A stretch of 64,000 nt of DNA from assembly GCA_016712525.1 (NCBI GenBank), contig JADJQX010000008.1, positions 1,054,001 to 1,118,000 of the forward strand, written 5' to 3'. Shown piece after piece: positions 44,719 to 52,026 of the stretch (positions are counted from its first letter, which is position 1; each line of letters begins with the position of its first letter). Both the position numbers and the translations under genes were made by a program. This stretch comes from Myxococcales bacterium (lineage in GTDB: Bacteria; Myxococcota_A; Polyangia; Polyangiales; Polyangiaceae). Under the pieces are notes generated by a model, which was not told the origin of the DNA, did no database searches, and was given only the letters and a program-made list of their open reading frames with translations.

Positions 44719-45861
44719 ATGCTGGCTCGAATGCGCGCGCGTGCACTCTGCCTCGGTTTCGCCTTCGCCCTCGCTCTGGTCGCGCCGCTCGGCTGCTCGG
44801 CCGCGCTCGAGGAGGACGACGTCGCGCTCGACGAAGAAGAGAACGCCGTGAAGGTCGACACTCGGAGCCCCGCCGCGCGCGCCCAGTACGACGCCAACGT
44901 CGCGTTCGCGAACAGCTACCGGCCTCGGTGCACGGGCGCCGCCACGCCGGGTCGAAAGCGCGTGCTCGTGACGGGCTACGGTCGCTTCCAGAGCATCACG
45001 AACAACGCGACGGGGCGCATGGTCGCCTCGCTCGTGCCGGGCATGGCTTACCCGGAGACTGTGCCCGCACCCTCGGGGCAGGTCGATCCGCCAGCGCCGC
45101 AGCTCTCGGTCGCGCTCGGGAAAATGCAGCTCCCGAACGCGGGCGAGGTCGACGTGTGCGCCATGGTGTTGCCCGTCTTTTGGGACCTCGCCGCCATCCT
45201 CGTGGCCAAAGAGGCCGAGGCGTTCGGGCCGGATCTCGTGCTCATGAACGGCGTCGCGGGCTCGCGGCAAGACGTGTGGATCGAGCTCGGCGCGGTCAAC
45301 CGTGCCGTGGCCCTCGAGGACGGCTCCGAGAACCTCCGCCCCCTCCCCGACGATCCCTCGCGCCTCGCGCCGATCCTGACGTCGGGCCCCTCCGAGCGCG
45401 CGAACCTCATGTCGTGGCGCACCGTGCTCTCGGCCGCCCAGCAGGAGCGCGACGCGTTGGCGCGCGAGACCTCCGACGACACGTCCTTCGGCGACGTCGT
45501 GCGTGGTGCGAAGCTCGCGGGCTTCCCTCGAAGCTCGAACACGTACCTGTGCAACAACGTCACGTACGCCATGGGCCACTTGATGGACAACCCCGGGCTC
45601 ACGGTGAGCCTCCTCCGCGCGAGCCCGCGCGTGGCCGGAAAGCCCAACGACGTGCGCGTCCGCATCACGCGTGACCTTCGCAATGTGCCGCGCGCGTTCA
45701 TGCACTGGCCGAGCGAGCTCGCGCGGGTGCACACGGCGTCCGGAGCGCGGGTCATGCGGGCCGTGATCGACGCCCAGCTCTCGCGCACGACGACCGACGC
45801 CCCGACCCGAGGCGACAAACGCGACGCCGCGCCCGACCTCGCCGGCGGCCCGACGTTCTAG
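44719..45861 (+). CDS. C15 pyroglutamyl-peptidase-like lipoprotein
   Basis: 380-aa exported protein. Signal 'LCLGFAFALALVAPLGCS' has the lipobox LGC near residue 26, then an acidic linker. The domain resembles pyrrolidone-carboxylate peptidase: 'RKRVLVTGYGRFQSITNNATG' (family V-L-V-T-G-F-x-P-F), 'AFGPDLVLMNGVAGSRQDVW' with nearby Glu, the nucleophile region 'SSNTYLCNNVTYAMGHLMD' (Cys) and 'PRAFMHWPSE' (His). Cytosolic C15 enzymes are about 215 aa; this one is longer with an extra central segment, and secretion is unusual. It may trim pyroglutamyl caps from extracellular peptides; activity is unproven. It has a strong terminator after its stop. Confidence 0.82.
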   Translation: MLARMRARALCLGFAFALALVAPLGCSAALEEDDVALDEEENAVKVDTRSPAARAQYDANVAFANSYRPRCTGAATPGRKRVLVTGYGRFQSITNNATGRMVASLVPGMAYPETVPAPSGQVDPPAPQLSVALGKMQLPNAGEVDVCAMVLPVFWDLAAILVAKEAEAFGPDLVLMNGVAGSRQDVWIELGAVNRAVALEDGSENLRPLPDDPSRLAPILTSGPSERANLMSWRTVLSAAQQERDALARETSDDTSFGDVVRGAKLAGFPRSSNTYLCNNVTYAMGHLMDNPGLTVSLLRASPRVAGKPNDVRVRITRDLRNVPRAFMHWPSELARVHTASGARVMRAVIDAQLSRTTTDAPTRGDKRDAAPDLAGGPTF

Positions 45862-45924
45862 CGACCGCACGCACCACGGTCCCACCTGCCCGCCCCCTGC
45901 GTACGGTCGCTGGGGGCGTTTTTT
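45860..45924 (+). terminator. Strong intrinsic terminator with a possible pseudoknot
   Basis: CGCCCCC (45891-45897) pairs with GGGGGCG (45912-45918), and TTTTTT follows directly (45919-45924), a textbook intrinsic terminator. In addition AGCGACCG (45860-45867), starting inside the stop codon, is perfectly complementary to CGGTCGCT (45904-45911) in the terminator loop, so the two pairings interleave. Confidence 0.8.
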
Positions 45925-45991
45925 CGTGCCGCGTGCCCGATGGGAGACGCGTCATTTCCTTTTTCTTTCATGTACCTACGTGCAAAAGCGC

Positions 45992-46036
45992 AAAGTGTCG
46001 TGTGTCACTTGACACTTTTCACTAACGCGGTACGTT
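45992..46036 (+). promoter_or_regulatory. Promoter with palindromic operator for the reductase-MerR-di-iron operon
   Basis: AAAGTGTC (45992-45999) and GACACTTT (46011-46018) form an 8-bp inverted repeat. Inside it, GTGTCA (46002-46007) and TGACAC (46010-46015) form a second, overlapping palindrome. The sequence TTGACA at 46009-46014 is a perfect -35 hexamer; 16 nt later TACGTT (46031-46036) is a weak -10. The ATG follows at 46043, giving almost no leader. The regulator binding here is unknown; the operon's own MerR protein is the obvious candidate. Confidence 0.6.
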
Positions 46037-46042
46037 GAAGGC

Positions 46043-47200
46043 ATGCTGAACGATGCGCTCTCGCAGCTCGGCCGCGACGTTCGAACCGTCGTCTCGTCGT
46101 TCCTCGGTCAGAAGCCCTCGCCGCTCGTGACGCGGCGATCGCGGCGCGCGCCTCCGCTCGTGACGAGCCCTTCGCTCGGGCGCCCCATGCGCATCGCCGA
46201 GAAGATCCACGAGACGGCCGAGACCGTGTCCCTCGTGCTCGAGGCCGTCGGCGGTGAGCCGATCGACTTTCGCCCGGGGCAGTTCTTCACGCTCGTCGTG
46301 CCGGTCGGAGGCACGCTCCACAAGCGGGCCTACTCGGCCTCGTCGCGCCCCGGTGAGCTCGGTGGGCGCGTGCGTGTCACGGTGAAGCGCGTGGGCGGGG
46401 GCCTCGTGAGCGGGCGCCTCGTCTCGGACGAGACCCGCGTGGGCGACGTGCTCTCGGTGCTGGGTCCCTCGGGCAGCTTCGGGCCAAGCGCCGCGAGCGG
46501 CCCGCGCGCCCTCGTGCTCCTCGCCGGGGGCAGCGGCATCACGCCCATGATGTCCATCGCGCGCACCCTGCTCTCCCTCGAGCCCGAGACCACGATCCAC
46601 CTCGTCTACGGCAACCGCTCCAAGGCCGACATCCCCTTCCTCGGCGAGCTCGGGGACCTCGCGCGTGAGCACGGCGGGCGCTTCTCGGTGCGGCACGTGC
46701 TCTCCGAGCCGGCGGAGGGCTTCGAGCACACGCGCGGTGCCCTCACGAGGGACGTGGTCGAGCGCGAGGTTCGGCCGCTCCTCACCCCGAGCTCCGAGGT
46801 GCTCGTGTGCGGTCCCGAGGGCATGATGTCCGAGGCGCGCGCGGCCCTCGACGGCCTCGGCGTGCCGCGCGACCGGGTGCACGAAGAGGCGTTCGTGTCG
46901 CCGCGCGAGGACACGAGATCCCCCACGGCTCCCGTGGCCGTCACGGTGACCCGAAACGGCGCAAAAAAGCACGCGGTGCAGATGGTGGGACAGACCTTGC
47001 TCGAGGCCGGGCTCGCGGCCACGATCGACATGCCCTTCTCGTGCGCCATGGGCGGCTGCGGGGCCTGCAAGGTGAAGCTCGTCGCCGGAGAGACGACCCA
47101 CGAGGGCTCGGCCCTCACGCCCCTCGAGCGGGAGCGCGGCTACGTGCTCGCCTGCGTCGACCGCGCGCTCGGCCCGTGCGAGCTCGAGGTCGACCCGTGA
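46043..47200 (+). CDS. Ferredoxin reductase-like FAD/NAD(P) oxidoreductase with C-terminal 2Fe-2S domain
   Basis: 385-aa electron-transfer protein of the phenol-hydroxylase/PaaE-type reductase layout. The FAD domain has 'DFRPGQFFTLVVPVGG' and 'HKRAYSASSRPGE' (R-x-Y-S). The NAD(P) domain has 'LVLLAGGSGITPMMSIAR' and 'EVLVCGPEGMM'. The C-terminal plant-type ferredoxin domain has 'MPFSCAMGGCGACKVKL' (C-x4-C-x2-C) with a last Cys in 'YVLACVD'. It should pass electrons from NAD(P)H through FAD and the cluster to an oxygenase; the di-iron protein two genes on is the likely partner. Its TGA overlaps the MerR GTG by 4 nt. The N-terminal 45 residues are extra and basic. Confidence 0.92.
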   Translation: MLNDALSQLGRDVRTVVSSFLGQKPSPLVTRRSRRAPPLVTSPSLGRPMRIAEKIHETAETVSLVLEAVGGEPIDFRPGQFFTLVVPVGGTLHKRAYSASSRPGELGGRVRVTVKRVGGGLVSGRLVSDETRVGDVLSVLGPSGSFGPSAASGPRALVLLAGGSGITPMMSIARTLLSLEPETTIHLVYGNRSKADIPFLGELGDLAREHGGRFSVRHVLSEPAEGFEHTRGALTRDVVEREVRPLLTPSSEVLVCGPEGMMSEARAALDGLGVPRDRVHEEAFVSPREDTRSPTAPVAVTVTRNGAKKHAVQMVGQTLLEAGLAATIDMPFSCAMGGCGACKVKLVAGETTHEGSALTPLERERGYVLACVDRALGPCELEVDP

Positions 47201-48003
47201 CACTCCGCGAGAGGCCGGAGCCGAAGCCCAAGGGCGAGCGCGCCGTCGAGGCCCCGCGCGCCGAGAAGAAGCGCGCGCCGAAGCCGCACGACGTCCCCCT
47301 CAAGATGAAAGACCTCGTCGCGCGCACGGGCGTGCCACGCCAGGTCATTCACTTCTACATCCAACAAGGGCTCCTGCCCGAGGGCAAGAAGACCGGCCGC
47401 AACATGGCCTTCTACGACCAGTCGCACGTGGAGCGCATCGAGCTCGTTCGCAAGCTCCAGCACGAGCGCTTCTTGCCACTCAAGGTCATCAAGGCCATGC
47501 TCGACCAAACGGACGAGTCGTTCAGCCCCGCGCAGAAGAGGCTGCTCTCCGAGGTGAAGGGGCACCTCTCGGGCGCGTCGGCCCTGCTCCCGGACGAGGC
47601 CACGGTCGACGCGGACGCCCTCGCCAAGGCCCGCGGCATCACCGAGGTCGATCTCGAAGAGCTCGCGAAGAGCGGCTTCATCGTGCTCAATCGCGCCCCG
47701 AGCGGAGAGCGCACGATCGCCTCGCGTGACGCGTGGATCATCGATCTTTGGGGCGAGTTCCGCGCCGCCGGGCTCACGAAGGAGCTCGGGTTCACTCCCC
47801 AGGATCTCGCCATCTTCGAGGACTTCGTGTCGCAGCTCTTCCGCGCCGAGGTCCGCATGCTCACCGACCGCGTCTCGCACCTCCCCCCACAAGTCCTCGC
47901 TACGATGGTCGAGCGCGCCATGCCGCTCGTGAACACGCTGATCACCCGGTGGCACATGGGCAAAGCCCACGCCATCTTCGCCACTCTCGGAGAGCCCACA
48001 TGA
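47197..48003 (+). CDS. MerR-family transcriptional regulator
   Basis: 268-aa regulator. A Lys/Pro/Arg-rich N-terminal tail (1-30) precedes the MerR winged helix: 'MKDLVARTGVPRQVIHFYIQ', 'QGLLPEGKKTGRNMAFYDQS' and 'HVERIELVRKLQHERFLPLK'. The rest (about 105-268) is a long helical effector domain without Cys pairs, unlike metal-sensing MerR proteins, so it may bind an organic or acyl ligand. The GTG start overlaps the reductase stop and its TGA overlaps the di-iron gene ATG, so all three proteins should be made together. It probably autoregulates the operon. Confidence 0.9.
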   Translation: MTLRERPEPKPKGERAVEAPRAEKKRAPKPHDVPLKMKDLVARTGVPRQVIHFYIQQGLLPEGKKTGRNMAFYDQSHVERIELVRKLQHERFLPLKVIKAMLDQTDESFSPAQKRLLSEVKGHLSGASALLPDEATVDADALAKARGITEVDLEELAKSGFIVLNRAPSGERTIASRDAWIIDLWGEFRAAGLTKELGFTPQDLAIFEDFVSQLFRAEVRMLTDRVSHLPPQVLATMVERAMPLVNTLITRWHMGKAHAIFATLGEPT

Positions 48004-49127
48004 CGGTACTTCAGCGCATCGCCGACCTCCTCCCGCTCAAAGTTCGCAATCAGCTCGAGGCGTACGGAGACGCGATCGACGTGCTCACCGAGGTCAAGGA
48101 CCCGCGGGTGGCGCGGTCGCTCGGCCCCTCGGGCGTGCGGGGGCTCCTGCTCCAGCGCGGCAAACAGGGAGTGCCCACGAAGATGGCCGCGCGCCACGAG
48201 GCCCACTTCGACTGGACGTATCCGGCGGACAACCAAGAAATGGCCGACCTCTACCAGCGGGCGAAGGCCGGCCAGTGGAACGGCGATATGCTGCCTTGGC
48301 ACATCGACGTCGACCCGCTCGACCCGAACGTGCCTATCGTCCCCGAGGACTTCGTCGACCTCGACAAGCTCCGTGGATACGGCGTGAAGCTCGACGCCGT
48401 CGAGAAGCAGAGGGTGTTTCACAGCCTCGGCGCGTGGATGCTCTCTCAGTTCCTCCACGGCGAGCAGGGCGCGCTCTTCGCCGCGGCGCAGGTCACCGAG
48501 GCCGTGCAATTCTTCGACGGAAAGCTCTACGGCGCGACCCAGGTGATGGACGAGGGCCGGCACGTCGAGGTGTTCCACCGCTACCTCGACACCAAGCTCG
48601 ACAAGCTCTACCAGGTGAACGATAACCTCTTCGTGATCATGCAGATCATGGTCGAGGGGCTCGCCCTCGGCGCGTTCGGTGTCTTGCACAAGCGCACCAA
48701 AGAGCCCCTCTTGAAAGAGCTCTTGAAGAACGTGATTCAAGACGAAGCGCGCCACGTGCACTACGGCGTCGTCGCCCTTCGTGAGCACTTCACCAAGGCG
48801 ATCACCGAGAGCGAGCGCCGCGAGCGCGAGGACTGGGCCTTCGAGGTGTCGCTCCTCATGCGCAATCGCTTCATGGCCTTCGAGGTCTACGAAGAGTGGT
48901 TCGAGGGGCGGCTCACCCGCGATCAGTGGAAAGACCTCGTCTCGACCTCTCCCGGAATGAAGGACTTTCGCCGCATGATGTTCTCGCGCATCGTGCCCAA
49001 TCTGCGTGAGATCGGCCTGCTCTCGCCGCGCATTCTCCCGCACTACGCCGACGCGGGCCTCTCGCAGTACATGAACGGCAAGGCCGCCGACGCGCTCACC
49101 GCCGCCGACCTGCTCGCCGAAGCCTGA
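48000..49127 (+). CDS. Ferritin-like di-iron carboxylate oxygenase
   Basis: 375-aa helical di-iron protein. The ligand set is E155 in 'FLHGEQGALFAAAQV', E185-x-x-H188 in 'VMDEGRHVEVFHRY', E219 in 'MVEGLALGAFG' and E249-x-x-H252 in 'NVIQDEARHVHYGV', the two E-x-x-H helices plus two Glu of the ribonucleotide-reductase R2/AurF/desaturase class. No signal peptide. The ATG overlaps the MerR stop (ATGA). With a 2Fe-2S flavin reductase in the same operon it should be an O2-dependent oxygenase, hydroxylase or desaturase; the substrate is unknown. The 'WHIDVDPLDPNVPIVPEDF' loop before the first ligand helix may shape the active site. Confidence 0.88.
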   Translation: MTVLQRIADLLPLKVRNQLEAYGDAIDVLTEVKDPRVARSLGPSGVRGLLLQRGKQGVPTKMAARHEAHFDWTYPADNQEMADLYQRAKAGQWNGDMLPWHIDVDPLDPNVPIVPEDFVDLDKLRGYGVKLDAVEKQRVFHSLGAWMLSQFLHGEQGALFAAAQVTEAVQFFDGKLYGATQVMDEGRHVEVFHRYLDTKLDKLYQVNDNLFVIMQIMVEGLALGAFGVLHKRTKEPLLKELLKNVIQDEARHVHYGVVALREHFTKAITESERREREDWAFEVSLLMRNRFMAFEVYEEWFEGRLTRDQWKDLVSTSPGMKDFRRMMFSRIVPNLREIGLLSPRILPHYADAGLSQYMNGKAADALTAADLLAEA

Positions 49128-49148
49128 CACCGAACGCCCACGAACGAC

Positions 49149-49184
49149 GAGGCCGCCCCGGCGACGAGGCGGCCTCGGTGTTTT
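49149..49184 (+). terminator. Intrinsic terminator after the di-iron gene
   Basis: GAGGCCGCC (49149-49157) pairs perfectly with GGCGGCCTC (49168-49176), followed by GGTGTTTT. It lies 21 nt after the di-iron stop and in front of the convergent YCII gene end. Confidence 0.75.
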
Positions 49185-49202
49185 CGAGCCCGAACGTGCC
49201 CG

Positions 49203-49520
49203 CTATTTGCCGAGCAGCGCGACGCGGAACGGGTGCAGCACGGCGGTCATCACGCCGTCGCGCACCGCAGGATCGGCCTGCATGATGGCGAACGCCGCCG
49301 ACTCGCTCGGCGCGCGCAGGATGGCGAGGCCCATGGTGGAGGCGTCGTTCTGGAGGGTGCGGCCCGCGAGCACCAGCGTGCCCGCGGCGACGAGCCCCTC
49401 GAGGTACACGAAATGCTCGGCCAAAACGGCGCCTTCACGCGCGTCGGGGCCCTCGGTGAGCATGGCCGGGCGCGTCACCGTGAGGACGTAGAGCCACTCC
49501 GGCAGGGGCGCTCCGTTCAT
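49203..49520 (-). CDS. YCII-related protein
   Basis: 105-aa small ferredoxin-like-fold protein. 'EWLYVLTVTRPAMLTEGPDA', 'LAEHFVYLEGLVAAGTLVLAG' and 'AFAIMQADPAVRDGVMTAVL' match YCII/YciI-like proteins, with the conserved His of 'AEHFVYL' and Asp of 'QADPAV'. Some YCII proteins have hydrolase activity; most are unassigned. The ATG at 49518-49520 overlaps the upstream Cld-family gene stop by 4 nt (ATGA), so the two are cotranscribed. Confidence 0.88.
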   Translation of the reverse strand: MNGAPLPEWLYVLTVTRPAMLTEGPDAREGAVLAEHFVYLEGLVAAGTLVLAGRTLQNDASTMGLAILRAPSESAAFAIMQADPAVRDGVMTAVLHPFRVALLGK

Positions 49521-50272
49521 GTGCGGGCGACCACGCGGCCGACGAAGAACGGCCCCATATGGGCGATGAACTCGCTCGTCTGGCGCGTCTTGCGCATGGC
49601 CTGGACGAGGTGCGAGAGCGGGTGCAGATCGTGGCCCACGAGCCCGATGACGAACTCGTTGTCGGCCGCGTCGATGCCGTGGCACGCGAGGCGGATGTCG
49701 TGGGCGAGCTCGCTCTGCCCGTAGGCCATGCCGAGCGCCGCGTGCTCCCTCATGATGTGGCTCTGCTCGATACCCTCGAGCTTCGCGAAGGTGCCCTTGC
49801 GGCGCAGCGGGTACCACACGTGCCAGCCGTAGTCGGCGTGCTGGACGTTCTTGATCGAGCGCTCGAGCAGCACGAACTCGAGGTCGGGCTCGTGGCCGGT
49901 GGAGTACGTGCGACCGAGCATGGCCCAGCCCGGGCGGTGCTCGACCTTCGAGAGCTCGGGGCCGTAGAAGAGCGGCCGCACGTTCGCGACGAAATGCGCC
50001 GGATCCTCGTTCCACGTGAGGAGGCCGAGCCCACGCGGGGCGTTGGCGTCGGCGTACACGACCGCGGGCACGCCGGCCTTCTTGGCGGCCGCGACGAGCT
50101 CCGTCTGGGCGGCCTCGACGCTCGCCCCGGCGGGGACGTCGAACACGAGGAGCTGCATGAAGAGGCGGCGGTTCAACGCCTGACGGACGCCGTCTTTTTT
50201 GCCGCCGTACTCGTTCATGTCGACCTCGGGGAGGCCGGGCTTCTTTTCTTCGGTCGTGGGGTGCTCGCTCAT
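49517..50272 (-). CDS. Chlorite dismutase / HemQ-family haem protein
   Basis: 251-aa protein of the chlorite-dismutase superfamily. The C-terminal half has 'YPLRRKGTFAKLEGIEQSHI', 'MREHAALGMAYGQSELAHDI', 'GLVGHDLHPLSHLVQAMRKT' and 'RQTSEFIAHMGPFFVGRV', the usual haem-lobe segments. Candidate haem ligands are the His residues of 'SHIMREHAALG', and the Arg in 'MRKTRQTS' fits a substrate-side Arg. HemQ members decarboxylate coproheme to haem b; other members detoxify chlorite. An N-terminal tail is extra. The ATG at 50270-50272 was chosen because earlier residues are low-complexity. Its product may work with the coupled YCII protein. Confidence 0.85.
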   Translation of the reverse strand: MSEHPTTEEKKPGLPEVDMNEYGGKKDGVRQALNRRLFMQLLVFDVPAGASVEAAQTELVAAAKKAGVPAVVYADANAPRGLGLLTWNEDPAHFVANVRPLFYGPELSKVEHRPGWAMLGRTYSTGHEPDLEFVLLERSIKNVQHADYGWHVWYPLRRKGTFAKLEGIEQSHIMREHAALGMAYGQSELAHDIRLACHGIDAADNEFVIGLVGHDLHPLSHLVQAMRKTRQTSEFIAHMGPFFVGRVVART

Positions 50273-50413
50273 GGTGCCGAAGGTGTACCAAAAAAAGCCG
50301 CGCGCGCGGGCGCGGTGGGCACACGAAAAGCACGCGCAGAGGGCCGCGCCGGGCGCAGTCGTTGCGCGCACAACCCTTCGAATCTGCTCACGAATCGGCG
50401 AAACGAGGGAGGC

Positions 50414-51607
50414 TCAGACCAGGAGCTCGAGCGCGCCCCGCAGAAAGTCGCGGGCCACCACCACGTCGTGCACGGCGTCGGGCCCGTCCGCGATGCGGGC
50501 GGCGCGGGCGTACCGGTAGAAGAGGGCGAAGGGCGCGTCGTCCGAGTAGCCGAGCCCGCCGTGGAGCTGGATGGCGTCGTCGAGCACCTGGCAGAGGGCG
50601 TTCGCGACGTGGTTCTTCGCCATCGACGAGTAGGGCCGGGCCTCTTTGTCGCGCCCTTTCTCGAGGAGCGTCGCGCAGTGCCAGGTCATGAGGTTGCCCT
50701 GGTGGATGCGCGTGGCGTTGTCGGCGAAGGTCTTCTGCACGAGCTGGTGGTGCACGAGCTCCTTGCCGAAGCTCCGCCGCGTCATTGCCTGCATCTTGCA
50801 CATATGCAGCACACGATCGGCGAGGCCGAGCCACCGCATGCAGTGCGTGAGGCGCGCGGGGACGAGCCTCGCCTGCGCGAGGGAGAAGCCGTCGCCCACC
50901 TCACCGAGCACGGCGCTCTTCGGCACACGCACGCCGTGGAGCTTCACCTCGCCCTCGCGGTGCGACAAGAGCGGCGGCGCGAGCACCGGGATGTCGCGGA
51001 CGTACTCCACGCCCGGGGCGTGCCGATCGACGACGAACATGGTGGCGCCGCGCCTCGGATCGTCGCTCGTGCGGGCCATCACGATGAAGAACGCCGCGTC
51101 GTGCGCGCCCGTCGAGTACCACTTGTGCGCGTCGATGACGAAGCCGTCCCCCTCCTCGACGGCCGTGCTCCGGAGGTTCGACGGGTCGGCCCCCGCGCCC
51201 GGGGCGGGCTCGGTCATCAAGAAGGCGCTCGTGGTCTCGCCCCGCGCGAGCGGCCCGAAGTAGCGCTCGCGGATCTCCGGGCTCGCGACCCGCAGCAAGA
51301 GGTCCATGTTGCCCTGGTCGGGCGCGTCGCAGTTGAACACGTACGCGCCGAGGAGCGAGCGCCCCATCTCGCGGAAGAGCGCGCACATGCCGAGCACGCC
51401 GAGGCCGAGGCCGCCGTGCTCACGCGGAAGGTGCGGCACGAAGAGCCCTTGGGCGCGCGCCTCGTCGCGGAGGGCGTGGAGGCCCATTTTTTCGCCGCGG
51501 AGGGCCTCGTCGAGGAGGGTCTTCTCGTTCGGCAGGATGCGCTCGTCGACGAACGCGCGCACGCGGGAGCGGAGGGTCGAGAGCTCGGGAGAGAGATCGA
51601 AATCCAT
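50414..51607 (-). CDS. Acyl-CoA dehydrogenase family protein
   Basis: 397-aa FAD enzyme. Segments in order: 'RVRAFVDERILPNEKTLLD', 'GLFVPHLPREHGGLGLGVLG', 'TSAFLMTEPAPGAGADPSNL' (FAD/substrate loop), 'FVIDAHKWYSTGAHDAAFF', 'GFSLAQARLVPARLTHCMRW' and 'ALCQVLDDAIQLHGGLGYSDDAPF' (partial), the usual C-terminal FAD-contact. These match the ACAD11-like subgroup often paired with a phosphotransferase. It probably oxidises short or branched acyl-CoAs. Its start is 10 nt past the DUF6285 stop, with an AGAGG Shine-Dalgarno. The catalytic base position could not be assigned by eye. Confidence 0.93.
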   Translation of the reverse strand: MDFDLSPELSTLRSRVRAFVDERILPNEKTLLDEALRGEKMGLHALRDEARAQGLFVPHLPREHGGLGLGVLGMCALFREMGRSLLGAYVFNCDAPDQGNMDLLLRVASPEIRERYFGPLARGETTSAFLMTEPAPGAGADPSNLRSTAVEEGDGFVIDAHKWYSTGAHDAAFFIVMARTSDDPRRGATMFVVDRHAPGVEYVRDIPVLAPPLLSHREGEVKLHGVRVPKSAVLGEVGDGFSLAQARLVPARLTHCMRWLGLADRVLHMCKMQAMTRRSFGKELVHHQLVQKTFADNATRIHQGNLMTWHCATLLEKGRDKEARPYSSMAKNHVANALCQVLDDAIQLHGGLGYSDDAPFALFYRYARAARIADGPDAVHDVVVARDFLRGALELLV

Positions 51608-51617
51608 GGGGCCTCTT

Positions 51618-52025
51618 TCAGGTGGGCTCTTGGCTCGTGTCGAAGCGGGGCGAGGCCACGCGGAGCTTCGCGACGAGCGATTTTCGAAGGTGCGGGCGCA
51701 TGCGATCGAGGGCGTCCCGCGAGGTCTTTGGGTCGTCGATGATCGAGACGAGGCGCTCCTCGAGGGCGAGCACCTTGGCCTTCTTCTCGCGGAGCGACGT
51801 GGGCAAGGGCGACGTGTCCAGGGTGAGCTCACGGAGGCGCGCGAGCTCCTCGTCGACGTCGGACTCTTCGTCCGCCGACTCCATGGCGCACGTGAACGCG
51901 AGGTACGCGCCGACGAGCACGCGGAACGACGCGCGCGCGTCGCCCTTCACGAGCGGCCTCACCTCACGGTCGAGGAACTTGGCGAGGCCGAATAGGATCG
52001 CCTCGCGGTCGGGGGCATCTTGCAT
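51618..52025 (-). CDS. DUF6285-family protein
   Basis: 135-aa helical protein. 'EAILFGLAKFLDREVRPLVK', 'ASFRVLVGAYLAFTCAM', and 'RPHLRKSLVAKLRVASPRFD' match the outline of DUF6285 (an N-terminal 'L-x-x-v-x-x-F-L-x-x-e-v-x-P' helix and a C-terminal 'L-v-x-K-L-x-v-a-x-P-r-f' helix). That family is found between acyl-CoA dehydrogenase and phosphotransferase genes, exactly as here, which supports the call. It starts 1 nt after the phosphotransferase stop. The function is not known; a role as an accessory subunit of the pair is inference. Confidence 0.78.
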   Translation of the reverse strand: MQDAPDREAILFGLAKFLDREVRPLVKGDARASFRVLVGAYLAFTCAMESADEESDVDEELARLRELTLDTSPLPTSLREKKAKVLALEERLVSIIDDPKTSRDALDRMRPHLRKSLVAKLRVASPRFDTSQEPT

Positions 52026-52026
52026 G

